64,000 nucleotides of DNA from assembly GCF_029873215.1 (NCBI RefSeq), contig NZ_CP123620.1, positions 744,001 through 808,000 of the forward strand, written 5' to 3'. Numbering within the stretch: the stretch's first letter is position 1; each line of letters begins with the position of its first letter. This DNA is from Nocardioides sp. BP30 (GTDB lineage Bacteria; Actinomycetota; Actinomycetes; Propionibacteriales; Nocardioidaceae). This document shows positions 1-8,244 of this stretch, piece by piece. The notes below the pieces were generated by a model. The model saw nothing but the letters and a program-made list of their open reading frames with translations, did not search any database and was not told where the DNA came from. Both the position numbers and the translations under genes were made by a program.

Positions 1-487
1 GGCGGTCTTCGTGGCCATGCACTGGCGCGCGCACAGCAGCACGATGCAGCACTTCACCCAGTACGCCGACGGCGTCGTGGAGACCGTCCGAGCAGAGCTG
101 GCGGACCGTCTGGCCGCCGCGCTGGCCGCCGGCATTCCCGAGGACCGCATCGTCCTCGACCCGGGGCTCGGCTTCTCCAAGACCGCCGACCAGAACTGGG
201 AGCTGCTGCGCGGACTGGGCCGGATCGCCGATCTCGGCCGGCCCGTCCTGGTCGGGGCCAGCCGCAAGGCCTTCCTGGGCACGCTGCTGGCCGATGCCGA
301 CGGTCGTCCCCGACCGGTGGGCGAGCGGGAGAGTGCCCACGCCGTGATCACCGCGCACCTGGCCGCGGCGGGCGTGTGGTGCACCCGGGTGCACGACGTG
401 CGAGCGACCCGCGACGCCCTCGCGGTGGTGCACAGACTGGACGATCCGCACGGACGAGACGATCAGGAGAGGGAGGACCGGCTGTGA
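1..487 (+). CDS. folP: Dihydropteroate synthase, C-terminal part (5' end outside window)
   Basis: Condenses p-aminobenzoate with 6-hydroxymethyl-dihydropterin diphosphate to give dihydropteroate in folate synthesis, in the cytoplasm. The reading frame is open from base 2, so the gene begins before the window. Visible family motifs are VAMHWR near the left edge, DPGLGFSK in the middle and the substrate-binding GASRKAFLG loop, all expected in the C-terminal half of the TIM barrel. About 160 residues are present of a usual 270-290. The stop overlaps the GTG start of folB by four bases, so fol genes are translationally coupled. Assignment is secure; only the N-terminus is unseen. Confidence 0.96.
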   Translation, partial: AVFVAMHWRAHSSTMQHFTQYADGVVETVRAELADRLAAALAAGIPEDRIVLDPGLGFSKTADQNWELLRGLGRIADLGRPVLVGASRKAFLGTLLADADGRPRPVGERESAHAVITAHLAAAGVWCTRVHDVRATRDALAVVHRLDDPHGRDDQEREDRL

Positions 488-849
488 GCGACGAGCTGGC
501 CATCATCGGCATCGAGTGCTTCGGCCATCACGGTGTCTTCGAGTTCGAGAGACGTGAGGGACAGGTCTTCGTCATCGACCTGGTGCTGGGCCTGGACACC
601 GCCCCGGCGGCGGCCTCCGACGACTTGCGCGACACCGTCGACTACGGGAGTCTCGTGGCGCAGGTCAAAGCACAGACCGAGCGTGACCCGGTCGATCTGA
701 TCGAGACCCTCGCCCAGCGGATCGCGGACGTCTGCCTCTTGGATGCCCGTGTTGAATGGGTGCGTGTCACGGTCCACAAGCCGGACGCTCCCATCGACGC
801 GACGTTCTCGGACGTCGCGCTGACGATCACCAGAAGGGCAGATGCGTGA
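484..849 (+). CDS. folB: Dihydroneopterin aldolase
   Basis: Cleaves 7,8-dihydroneopterin to 6-hydroxymethyl-dihydropterin and glycolaldehyde, the step before FolK. The 121-residue product has the family opening IIGIECFGHHGVFEFER and a VDYGSLV segment typical of this tunnel-fold enzyme. The start is GTG at 484, chosen because it overlaps the folP stop as GTGA and gives the normal length; an upstream in-frame start at 376 would lie deep inside folP. The stop overlaps the folK start in the same GTGA way. Confidence 0.95.
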   Translation: MSDELAIIGIECFGHHGVFEFERREGQVFVIDLVLGLDTAPAAASDDLRDTVDYGSLVAQVKAQTERDPVDLIETLAQRIADVCLLDARVEWVRVTVHKPDAPIDATFSDVALTITRRADA

Positions 850-1415
850 CCGAGGTACCCAATCCCCACATCGTCGACGCCGACACCCTGACCGGCGAGA
901 TGCGTCCGATCCGACGGATCGTGCTCTCGATCGGCTCCAACCTCGGCGACCGGCTCGCCAACCTCCAAGGTGCCGTCGCCGCCCTCGTCGACACCCCTGA
1001 CGTGTGGGTCACCGCCGTCTCTCCCGTCTACGAGACCGACCCGGTCGACAGCCCCGAGGACGCGGAGCAGTTCCTGAACGCGGTCGTCCTGGCCGACACC
1101 ACCCTGTCGGCGGTGCGGGTCCTGGACCGCGCCCTGGCGATCGAGGACGCCTATGCCCGGGAGCGTTCGGACGTCACGAATGCGCCGCGCACCCTCGACG
1201 TCGACGTGATCCTCGTCGGCGACCGGATCAGCGAGGACCCGGCCCTGATCCTGCCGCACCCGCGGGCGCACGAACGTGCCTTCGTGCTGCGGCCGTGGGC
1301 CGACATCGAGCCGGGGGCGGAGATCCCGGGTCACGGGCCGATCCTCGCGCTGCTGGAGAAGACCGGCGAGGAAGGCGTCGCACGTCGCGACGACCTGGTC
1401 CTCGAGGTCGAGTGA
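846..1415 (+). CDS. folK: 2-amino-4-hydroxy-6-hydroxymethyldihydropteridine diphosphokinase
   Basis: Transfers pyrophosphate from ATP to 6-hydroxymethyl-dihydropterin to make the FolP substrate. After a roughly 18-residue non-conserved start, the protein shows LSIGSNLGDR, then NAPRTLDVDVIL, the HPPK signature with the metal-binding DVD aspartates, then LPHPRAHERAFVL. GTG at 846 overlaps the folB stop and gives 189 residues, a normal size. The tight folP-folB-folK overlap indicates one operon. The next gene also overlaps, at 1412. Confidence 0.95.
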   Translation: MTEVPNPHIVDADTLTGEMRPIRRIVLSIGSNLGDRLANLQGAVAALVDTPDVWVTAVSPVYETDPVDSPEDAEQFLNAVVLADTTLSAVRVLDRALAIEDAYARERSDVTNAPRTLDVDVILVGDRISEDPALILPHPRAHERAFVLRPWADIEPGAEIPGHGPILALLEKTGEEGVARRDDLVLEVE

Positions 1416-1888
1416 GCGAGCCCCGGGAGCGGCTGCGGCCTATCTCGGGCGGGGCCCTCACCGGCTGGGGGGTCGTCGGACTCGTCGGCGGCTGGCTCCT
1501 GCACCGCGTCGCCGAGTCCTGGCGCGGCACCGCGCCGGTGGTGACCTGGCTGCAGCCGCTCGCGCTGCTGTTGGTCGCGCTCATCGTCGGCGGCACGGCC
1601 TGGGCGACGTGGCGCTCCGTGCAGGGCCGCAGCGAGCGCCTGGAGCCGCACCGGGCGGTCAACCGATTGGTCCTGGGCCGGGCCTGCGCCCTCGTGGGGG
1701 CGCTGATCGCCGGCGGGTACGCCGGGTACGCGGTCAGCTGGCTCGGGATGTCCGGCGATCCGCTCGCGGGCCAGCGGGTGTTGCGCTCGGCGATCGCCGC
1801 GGTGCTGGGGCTGTCGATCTGCGGTGCCGGCGTTCTCCTCGAGCGTGCGTGTCGCGTCCGTGACGACGACTCGGGCGACGTAACGTAA
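1412..1888 (+). CDS. DUF3180 family membrane protein
   Basis: A 158-residue integral membrane protein of unknown function. Four hydrophobic segments are visible at about residues 14-32, 40-64, 85-110 and 120-145, joined by short arginine-rich loops. It starts with GTG overlapping the folK stop, so it is the last gene of the fol operon. Position directly after folK and the four-helix pattern match the DUF3180 family, which occupies this position in other actinobacteria (from memory, Rv3605c in M. tuberculosis). No catalytic motif is visible. Confidence 0.85.
   Translation: MSEPRERLRPISGGALTGWGVVGLVGGWLLHRVAESWRGTAPVVTWLQPLALLLVALIVGGTAWATWRSVQGRSERLEPHRAVNRLVLGRACALVGALIAGGYAGYAVSWLGMSGDPLAGQRVLRSAIAAVLGLSICGAGVLLERACRVRDDDSGDVT
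1881..1886 (+). promoter_or_regulatory. Leaderless-type -10 (TAACGT)
   Basis: TAACGT ends seven bases before ATG 1894 and overlaps the DUF3180 stop codon. The distance predicts transcription starting at or next to the start codon. No Shine-Dalgarno is present. Inferred from spacing only. Confidence 0.4.
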
Positions 1889-1893
1889 CGGCC

Positions 1894-2502
1894 ATGACTT
1901 CCCCAGCAGCAACATCCGCCACACGACGCCGTCAGCGCAGCACCCGCCTGACCGTCGCCGTGGTGCTGCTCGTCGCTGCGGCGGCGCTGGTCGTGGCAGC
2001 GGTGGCGGCGGGCTCGACGGCATTGACGGCCGGCGCCGGCCTCGCCGCTGTCGTCCTCGGTGCGATCGCCACCAAGATCACCCACACCGAGCTGCTGGTC
2101 TCCCGGCGCGAGGCCAACCGCGATCGCGCCGCGCAGGCCAAGGCCTACGTCGCTCTCACCGAGGAGCGGATCGCCGAGAACCGATCCTTCACCGAGGGCA
2201 TCACCGCGACCGTCGCACAGGACCGCGCCGCCCAGGCCAAGACCGTCGCCGAGCTCGAGGCCGCGCTGGCTGCGGCTCACCAGCGTGCGGCCGAGGCCAT
2301 CCGCTCGCGCGCGGAGGAGTCCCGCAAGGCCGCCGAGGCCCAGGTCGAGTCGACCAGCCTGCGCCAGCGCGTGGCCGACGCGGAGACCCGCGCCGCAGAC
2401 GCGATCGTGCGCGTGGCCGAGCTGGAGCAGGAGCTCGACGCCGTACGGGCCGAGCTGACCGCCGCCCAGGCAGCGGCGAAGAAGAACGCCAGCGCCGCCT
2501 GA
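1894..2502 (+). CDS. Membrane-anchored coiled-coil protein
   Basis: A 202-residue protein with two hydrophobic segments (about residues 17-40 and 43-60) followed by a long, highly charged Ala/Glu/Arg helix from about 70 to the end, with heptad-like spacing expected of a coiled coil. It probably sits in the membrane with the coiled coil in the cytoplasm. It lies six bases after the fol operon, where M. tuberculosis has a membrane protein of similar design (Rv3604c, from memory). Function unknown. A strong hairpin follows the gene. Confidence 0.8.
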   Translation: MTSPAATSATRRRQRSTRLTVAVVLLVAAAALVVAAVAAGSTALTAGAGLAAVVLGAIATKITHTELLVSRREANRDRAAQAKAYVALTEERIAENRSFTEGITATVAQDRAAQAKTVAELEAALAAAHQRAAEAIRSRAEESRKAAEAQVESTSLRQRVADAETRAADAIVRVAELEQELDAVRAELTAAQAAAKKNASAA

Positions 2503-2512
2503 GTTCCGCCCC

Positions 2513-2537
2513 GGCCACGGTCAGGCTGACCGTGGCC
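2513..2537 (+). terminator. Hairpin terminator after the fol block
   Basis: Perfect inverted repeat with 11-base arms (GGCCACGGTCA and its complement) and a GGC loop, 10 bases after the stop of the coiled-coil gene. There is no clear T-tract, as is common in actinobacteria. It marks the boundary before the accessory island. Confidence 0.65.
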
Positions 2538-2562
2538 TGTCTCCAACCTGACGAGCCGCAGG

Positions 2563-2568
2563 TATTGT
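2563..2568 (+). promoter_or_regulatory. Leaderless-type -10 (TATTGT)
   Basis: TATTGT lies seven bases before GTG 2576, and no Shine-Dalgarno is visible. The spacing predicts a leaderless mRNA and supports GTG 2576 as the start of the first sulfotransferase-like gene. Confidence 0.5.
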
Positions 2569-2575
2569 CAGGCCG

Positions 2576-3568
2576 GTGACCTCCGCGCCGGACCTGCTCG
2601 ACGCCATCAGTCCTGTGCCCGTGGGCACGTCCGTTCTGCACATCGGGCCACACAAGACGGGCACGTCGGCGTTGCAGCTGGCGATGCGCCGGGCCCGGGA
2701 GGACATGCTGGACCAGGGGGTCCTCCTCGCCGGCCCGGGCGCCGGCGACGGCGATGGCGACGGTGTCCGCTTCGCCCTCGGCATGCGCACCACCCTCGGC
2801 GACGACGTCGGCCGACAGGTGTGGGAGCGGATCAGGGCGGATCTCACCGACACCTCCGTGCCCCGCCGCGTCTTCAGCCGGGAGACCTTCGCCAACGCCA
2901 CCACGAAGCGTGCCCGGGTGCTGGTCGAAGCGCTCGGGCACGGCGCCGTGCCGCTGCACGTCGTGGTCTCCGCCCGCCCGCTCGCCGAGCTGATCCCCAG
3001 CCAGTACAGCCAGTTCGTGCAGCGGGGGACCTGCCTCATGCCGTTCGAACCATGGGTGCGCGAGGTCTTCGCCGACCGTAGTCAGGAGCGGACCGCACGG
3101 ATGTTCTGGAAGCGCCACAGCCACGACGAGCAGGTACGCCGCTGGGGTGACCTCGTCGGGCACGAGAACGTGACAGTGGTGGTCGTGGATCGCAAGGAGC
3201 CGCTGTTCCTCGCGCATGCCTTCGAGCGACTCCTGGCCCTGCGAACGGACACGATCGCGGCGTTGATGGAGCACGATCGCAGCAACCGGTCGCTGACGAT
3301 GGCCGAGATCGACCTGGTGCGTCAGTGGCACGAGATCACCGCCGAGACCGGAGCCGACCACGGCAAGGTCGTGCGGCTCGCCTGGCGGCTCTGCTACCAC
3401 CTCCGCAGCTTCAACCCCGAGCCGACCGATCCGCGGCTCACCCTGCCTCCGTGGGCGGTCGAGCTGGCCAACGAGCGCTCGGCGGCCGGGGCCGCGGCCA
3501 TCGTGGCATCGGGTGCACATGTCGTAGGAGACCTGAGCTCGCTCTCCGCCGTGGGGGTGCCTGCTTGA
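2576..3568 (+). CDS. Sulfotransferase-like protein, tandem copy 1
   Basis: A 330-residue P-loop protein. SVLHIGPHKTGTSALQ near residue 20-35 matches the 5'-phosphosulfate-binding loop of PAPS-dependent sulfotransferases. Near residue 135, RPLAELIPSQYSQF keeps the family 3'-phosphate-binding Arg and Ser eight residues apart. SRETFAN lies between them. The acceptor is unknown. Two paralogues follow directly and a fourth lies at 17476. The setting, next to glycosyl/alditol-phosphate transferases, suggests sulfation of a surface glycan or its precursor (inference). GTG 2576 follows a TATTGT -10 at leaderless spacing. Low-complexity GDGDGDG near residue 59 is shared with copies 2 and 3 in shorter form. 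A non-sulfotransferase P-loop role cannot be excluded. Confidence 0.78.
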   Translation: MTSAPDLLDAISPVPVGTSVLHIGPHKTGTSALQLAMRRAREDMLDQGVLLAGPGAGDGDGDGVRFALGMRTTLGDDVGRQVWERIRADLTDTSVPRRVFSRETFANATTKRARVLVEALGHGAVPLHVVVSARPLAELIPSQYSQFVQRGTCLMPFEPWVREVFADRSQERTARMFWKRHSHDEQVRRWGDLVGHENVTVVVVDRKEPLFLAHAFERLLALRTDTIAALMEHDRSNRSLTMAEIDLVRQWHEITAETGADHGKVVRLAWRLCYHLRSFNPEPTDPRLTLPPWAVELANERSAAGAAAIVASGAHVVGDLSSLSAVGVPA

Positions 3569-3618
3569 CGCACAGATGGTGAACAGGTGGCGGAGAGGCT
3601 GAGCTCATCTGCCCCTCC

Positions 3619-3624
3619 TAGTTT
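3619..3624 (+). promoter_or_regulatory. Leaderless-type -10 (TAGTTT)
   Basis: TAGTTT ends six bases before GTG 3631 with no Shine-Dalgarno, so the second tandem copy probably has its own leaderless promoter. Confidence 0.45.
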
Positions 3625-3630
3625 CGCCAC

Positions 3631-4605
3631 GTGAGCGTTGCCGTCCGTCCCTTCCCCGCGGACACGGCGGTGTTGCACATCGGCCCGCACAAGACCGGGA
3701 CCACGGCGCTCCAGCAGGCGATGCGTCAGGCCCGCGAGGCCATGCTCGCCCAGGGCGTCCGGGTCGCCGGCCGAGGCCCCGGTGACGGGGATGCGGCCCG
3801 TTACGCCATCCGGTTGACGCCGATCCGCGGGGAGGAGTTCGGCCGCGAGGCGTGGGATTCGGTCAAGGCCGATCTCGCCGACCCGTCGGTGCCACGACGC
3901 ATCTTCAGCCGGGAGACCTTCGCCAATGCCGGAGACGCGCGAGCGGGACGGCTGATCGAGGAGCTCGGGCCCGTCCAGGTGGTGCTGAGCGCGCGACCGC
4001 TCGCCGAACTCATCCCCAGCCAGTACAGCCAGTTCGTCCAGAGCGGGATCTGCACCAGGCCCTTCGAGAGCTGGCTCGATCTGCTCTTCGCCGACGATGC
4101 CGCGGATGCCGACGAGCGGAGCGTGCGCCTGTTCTGGAAACGGCACCGCCACGACGTCCAGGTCCGTCGGTGGGGCTCGTTGGTGGGTGCCGAGCGAATC
4201 ACCGTCGTCGTCGTCGACCATCGTGACCGGCTCTTCTTGGCCCGTTCCTTCGAGCAGCTTCTCGACCTGCGTGCCGGCACCCTCGTCGACCCGATCCGGT
4301 CGGTGCGGCAGAACCGGTCGCTCACGCTCGCCGAGCTTGAGCTCGTCAGGCGGTGGCAGGAGCTCGCCGTCCCCAGCGGGGCATCGCGCAGCGAGCTGTT
4401 CAGCCTCGGCTGGCAACTGTGCAGCCACCTGCGTCGCCATGACGCCGAGCCCGCCGACGGCTCGCTCACCCTGCCCTCCTGGGCGGTCGGGGAGGCCAAC
4501 CGGCGGGCTGCGGCGAGCGCCGACGAGATCATTGCATCGGGTGCTCGAGTGGTGGGCGAGCTGGGCAGACTCTCCGCCGCCTCTCCGCCGTCTGTGACGT
4601 CCTAG
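3631..4605 (+). CDS. Sulfotransferase-like protein, tandem copy 2
   Basis: A 324-residue paralogue of the gene at 2576. It keeps the phosphosulfate loop VLHIGPHKTGTTALQ (about residues 13-27), SRETFAN, and the Arg...Ser motif RPLAELIPSQYSQF, so the cofactor-binding residues are intact. Copies differ most in the C-terminal third, where acceptor specificity normally resides. Its first bases are nearly identical in DNA to those of copy 3. A 26-base stretch over the IPSQYSQF codons (4012-4037) is identical in all three copies, pointing to fairly recent duplication or gene conversion. Function is inferred from the family only. Confidence 0.76.
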   Translation: MSVAVRPFPADTAVLHIGPHKTGTTALQQAMRQAREAMLAQGVRVAGRGPGDGDAARYAIRLTPIRGEEFGREAWDSVKADLADPSVPRRIFSRETFANAGDARAGRLIEELGPVQVVLSARPLAELIPSQYSQFVQSGICTRPFESWLDLLFADDAADADERSVRLFWKRHRHDVQVRRWGSLVGAERITVVVVDHRDRLFLARSFEQLLDLRAGTLVDPIRSVRQNRSLTLAELELVRRWQELAVPSGASRSELFSLGWQLCSHLRRHDAEPADGSLTLPSWAVGEANRRAAASADEIIASGARVVGELGRLSAASPPSVTS

Positions 4606-4671
4606 GCCGACTTCACAGCCCCTCAAAGAGCGTTGCCAGGAAAGAATCAGGTCCGTGCAAGAGCGGCTTCC

Positions 4672-4677
4672 TAGCGT
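4672..4677 (+). promoter_or_regulatory. Leaderless-type -10 (TAGCGT)
   Basis: TAGCGT ends eight bases before GTG 4686 with no Shine-Dalgarno. Each of the three tandem copies thus has its own apparent -10 element. Confidence 0.5.
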
Positions 4678-4685
4678 CCGTCGGC

Positions 4686-5657
4686 GTGAGCGTTGCCGTC
4701 CGTCCTGTTCCTGCCGGCTCCGCGGTGCTGCATATCGGCCCGCATAAGACCGGGACGTCGGCGCTCCAGCATGCGATGCGCCTCGGTCGGGCCGACCTGC
4801 TCGAGCAGGGGGTCCGGCTTGCAGGTCGCGGTCCGGGCGACGGCGACGGCGCGCGCTACGGGCTCGGTATGAAGCCGTCGCGACCGGTCGAGTTCGCCCG
4901 AGCAGCGTGGGAGACCATCAGGTCCGACATGGCCGACACCTCGGTCGAGCGGCGGTTCTTCAGCAAGGAGACCTTCGCCAACGCCGGAGACGCCAGGGCC
5001 CGGCGCGTCGTGGAGGAGCTGAGTGGTGGTGGTCGCTTCCCCCTCCATGTCGCGATCACGGTGCGTCCCCTGGCCGAGCTGATCCCCAGCCAGTACAGCC
5101 AGTTCGTGCAACGGGGCACGACGCTGCGGTCCTTCGAGGACTGGTGTCAGGTCGTGCTCGCCGGCGACACCGAGGACCGCAGCGTTCGGGTCTTCTGGAA
5201 GCGGCACAGCCACGACGAGCAGGTGCACCGTTGGGGGCGGCTCGTCGGGTTCGAGAACGTCACGGTGGTCGTGGTCGACCGCAGCGCGCCGCTGTTCCTG
5301 CCACAAGCCTTCGAGCAGATCCTCTGCCTCCGCCCAGGAACCCTCGCCGACCGGATGACGCCTCACCGCGGCAACCGCTCGCTGACCCGACCCGAGATCG
5401 ACCTGGTGCGCGGATGGCACACGATCACCTTGCAGACCGGAGCCGACCAAGGACAGGTCGCCCGTCTGGCCTGGAAACTGTGCCAGCACCTGCGCCGCTT
5501 CGACCCGGACCCGGACGCGCCTCGCGTCTCGATGTCGGCCGCCGCGATCGAGCAGGCCGAGGAGCGCGCCCGGGCGATCGCCGCCGCGATCGCCGGCTCG
5601 GGCGTGCAGGTCGTCGGCGACCTCGGCGCGCTCGCCGCCGACCGTGGGCGGCCCTGA
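4686..5657 (+). CDS. Sulfotransferase-like protein, tandem copy 3
   Basis: A 323-residue third tandem copy with the loop VLHIGPHKTGTSALQ, SKETFAN, and RPLAELIPSQYSQF with Arg and Ser in register. Overall it is closest to copy 1 in the central region (FWKRHSHDEQVHRWG) and to copy 2 at the extreme N-terminus, a mosaic pattern consistent with exchange between copies. The stop lies 28 bases before the start of a large glycosyltransferase fusion. Role as for copy 1: likely sulfate transfer to an unknown surface acceptor. Confidence 0.76.
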   Translation: MSVAVRPVPAGSAVLHIGPHKTGTSALQHAMRLGRADLLEQGVRLAGRGPGDGDGARYGLGMKPSRPVEFARAAWETIRSDMADTSVERRFFSKETFANAGDARARRVVEELSGGGRFPLHVAITVRPLAELIPSQYSQFVQRGTTLRSFEDWCQVVLAGDTEDRSVRVFWKRHSHDEQVHRWGRLVGFENVTVVVVDRSAPLFLPQAFEQILCLRPGTLADRMTPHRGNRSLTRPEIDLVRGWHTITLQTGADQGQVARLAWKLCQHLRRFDPDPDAPRVSMSAAAIEQAEERARAIAAAIAGSGVQVVGDLGALAADRGRP

Positions 5658-5672
5658 ACGACGCCGCACCGA

Positions 5673-5678
5673 TAGCCT
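5673..5678 (+). promoter_or_regulatory. Leaderless-type -10 (TAGCCT)
   Basis: TAGCCT ends seven bases before GTG 5686. It supports the choice of GTG 5686 rather than the in-frame upstream start at 5644, which lies inside the preceding gene. Confidence 0.5.
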
Positions 5679-5685
5679 TCCGCGG

Positions 5686-8244
5686 GTGACCACCTTCTCG
5701 CTCGTCACCGCCGTCTACGGTGTGGAGCGCTACCTCGATGCGTTCATCGAGTCGCTCGAGGAACAGACCTATCCCCACGAGCGGATCCAGATCGTGGCCG
5801 TCGACGACGGCTCGACCGATGGCTCGCTGGACCGGCTGCGGCTCTGGGCGGCCGAGGGCAGCTTCGAGATCGTCGTGCTGACCAAGGAGAACGGCGGCCA
5901 GGCCTCGGCCCGCAACCTCGGCCTGGACCACGCCACCGGCGACTGGATCACCTTCACCGACCCCGACGACCGGCTGGACGCTCGCTACTTCGCCACCATG
6001 GCGGCCTTCCTCGAGCGCCACCCCGGCACCGACGTCGCCGCCGCCGCGTTCTGGATGCTCGACGACGCGACCGGCGAGCTGTCCAACACCCATCCGCTGC
6101 GGGCGCGCTTCAACGACGGCAACATCCTGCGTGACCTCAGTGTCTTCGGCGACTACTTCTTCGGCAGTGCGCACGCCGGCTTCTTCCGCCGCTCCCGTCT
6201 GGAGAAGCTCGGCCTGCGCTTCGACACGCGGATCCGACCGAACTTCGAGGACGGGCACTTCACCTCCCTCTACCTGCTCGACCTGCCGGCCCCGAAGGTC
6301 GGCTTCGTCCGCTCCGCGCACTACCACTACCGCAAGCGTGACGACGGCAGCTCGACGATGCAGAAGAGCCTGCTGGACCCGCGGCGCTACACCGACGCGC
6401 TGCGCTACGGCCACCTCGACCTGCTGCAGCGAGCCGCGGCGAGCGGCGGCGTACCGCGTTGGCTCGCCGGCCTGATCGTCTACGAGTTGTCGTGGTACCT
6501 GTCGCTGCACGACGCCCGCGACGGCCGCACCGCCGCCAAGGGCGAGGTGGCCGCTGAGTTCCACCGCCTGCTCGGCGAGATCGTCGCGCTCCTGCCCCAG
6601 GAGGTGATCGACAGCTTCGCCTGGCGCCAGCTCAAGCCGCACAACCGCGCGCTCCTGCTGCACGGCTACGACGCGCAGCCGTGGCACGCGACCGAGGCGG
6701 TCATCGACAAGGTCGACCGCGCACGGCGACTGATGCGGCTCTCCTACCTCTACACCGGTACGGCGCCGAGCGAGCGGCTCCTGGTCGGCGGGACCGAGGT
6801 GCGGCCCCGGTATGCCAAGATCCGCGACCACGTCTCGCACGACCAAGTCCGGGTCCACGAGCGACTGCTGTGGGTGCCGACGACCGTCTCGGCGCGGCTC
6901 CAGCTCGAGGGCCGCGACGTGCAGATCCTGCCCGAGCCGCGCCGGCGGCCGCACCCGACGGTGCGCCCGCTGCAGCTGCAGCGCCTCCTCGACCCGACCC
7001 CCTCGCCGCTGGTGCCGCAGCCCGAGAGGACGGCGACGCCGGCCGAGGAGCGGCTGCTGGAGACCGCCCGTGGCCGCCGGGCACGCAAGTACGCCGACGC
7101 CTGGGTCCTCATCGACCGGATCCACGACGCCGACGACTCCGCCGAGCACCTCTTCCACCACCTGCGCGCCCACCATCGCGAGGTCAACGCCTGGTTCGTT
7201 CTCGAGCAGGGCACGCCCGACTGGGAGCGGCTGCGGCGTACGGACAAGGACCGGCTGGTCGCCTTCGGCAGCGAGGAGTGGAAGCTCCTGATGCTCAACG
7301 CCGAGCACCTGGTCAGCAGCCACCCCGACACCGCCGTGTCACGGCCGCCGGCGCTGGGCTTCGCCGCGCCGACCTGGCGGACCACCTTCCTGCAGCACGG
7401 CGTGATCAAGGACGATCTCTCCGGCTGGCTCAACCGGCGCCCGCTCGACGTCTTCGTGACGAGCACGCCGGCCGAGCACGCCTCGATCGTCGGCGACCAC
7501 ACCGGCTACACCTACACCGACCTCGAGACGGTGATGACAGGGCTGCCCCGGTTCGACCGGCTGCTGGAGGCCGGACGACAGGTCGGTCGGACGCGGGACC
7601 TGGTGCTGGTGGCGCCGACGTGGCGGTTCTGGCTGATCCCACCGCAGGCCACCGAGCACCAGCGCCGCGAGGGCCTCGAGCCGGGCTTCCTGGCCTCGGA
7701 GTTCGTGCAGCGCTGGACCGCCTTCCTGCGTTCGCCGGAGCTGGCCGAGGCCTGCCGCCGGCACGGCCTCACGCTGGGGTTCCTGCCGCACCCGAACCTC
7801 CAGCAGGCCCTCCCGCTGCTCGACCTGCCCGACCACGTGCAGCCGCTGCGCTTCGAGGGGACCGACGTGCGCCGCCTGGTCGCCCGCTCGGCGCTGCTCG
7901 TGACCGACTACTCCTCGATGGCGTTCAACGCCGCCTACATCGACCGGCCGGTGCTCTACTACCAGTTCGACGCCGATCGGGTGCTGGCCGGCGACCACGT
8001 CGGCGGCCGGGGATACTTCGACTACGAGCGCGACGGCTTCGGGCCCGTCCTCGCCTCCCACGAGGCTGCGGTCGCGGCGGCCGTGGCGCAGCTCGACGCT
8101 GGCCCCGAGCCGCTCGCCCCGTACGCCGCGCGCACCGCAGCGACCTTCCCGTTGCGCGACGGCGGCTGTTGTGAGCGGGTCACCCAGGCGATCCTCGCCT
8201 CGGCGCGACCCGTGACAGATGCGGTGGAGGCGGGCGGTGGCTGA
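5686..8244 (+). CDS. Glycosyltransferase 2 / CDP-glycerol glycerophosphotransferase fusion
   Basis: An 852-residue two-domain protein. Residues 1-230 are a GT-A glycosyltransferase 2 domain: SLVTAVYGVERYL, VAVDDGSTDGS, GGQASARNLG, and the metal-binding FTDPDD. From about residue 480 there is a TagB/TagF-type alditol-phosphate transferase domain with QHGVIKDDL, VLVAPTWR and LVTDYSSMAFN...RPVLYYQFD, the conserved C-terminal set. Such enzymes extend teichoic-acid-like polymers at the inner face of the membrane using CDP-glycerol or CDP-ribitol. The middle 230-480 region is unassigned. It is one of three such fusions here. The next gene overlaps by eight bases, so the two are coupled. Polymer chemistry is inferred, helped by the CDP-ribitol synthase gene at 15944. 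Confidence 0.85.
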   Translation: MTTFSLVTAVYGVERYLDAFIESLEEQTYPHERIQIVAVDDGSTDGSLDRLRLWAAEGSFEIVVLTKENGGQASARNLGLDHATGDWITFTDPDDRLDARYFATMAAFLERHPGTDVAAAAFWMLDDATGELSNTHPLRARFNDGNILRDLSVFGDYFFGSAHAGFFRRSRLEKLGLRFDTRIRPNFEDGHFTSLYLLDLPAPKVGFVRSAHYHYRKRDDGSSTMQKSLLDPRRYTDALRYGHLDLLQRAAASGGVPRWLAGLIVYELSWYLSLHDARDGRTAAKGEVAAEFHRLLGEIVALLPQEVIDSFAWRQLKPHNRALLLHGYDAQPWHATEAVIDKVDRARRLMRLSYLYTGTAPSERLLVGGTEVRPRYAKIRDHVSHDQVRVHERLLWVPTTVSARLQLEGRDVQILPEPRRRPHPTVRPLQLQRLLDPTPSPLVPQPERTATPAEERLLETARGRRARKYADAWVLIDRIHDADDSAEHLFHHLRAHHREVNAWFVLEQGTPDWERLRRTDKDRLVAFGSEEWKLLMLNAEHLVSSHPDTAVSRPPALGFAAPTWRTTFLQHGVIKDDLSGWLNRRPLDVFVTSTPAEHASIVGDHTGYTYTDLETVMTGLPRFDRLLEAGRQVGRTRDLVLVAPTWRFWLIPPQATEHQRREGLEPGFLASEFVQRWTAFLRSPELAEACRRHGLTLGFLPHPNLQQALPLLDLPDHVQPLRFEGTDVRRLVARSALLVTDYSSMAFNAAYIDRPVLYYQFDADRVLAGDHVGGRGYFDYERDGFGPVLASHEAAVAAAVAQLDAGPEPLAPYAARTAATFPLRDGGCCERVTQAILASARPVTDAVEAGGG

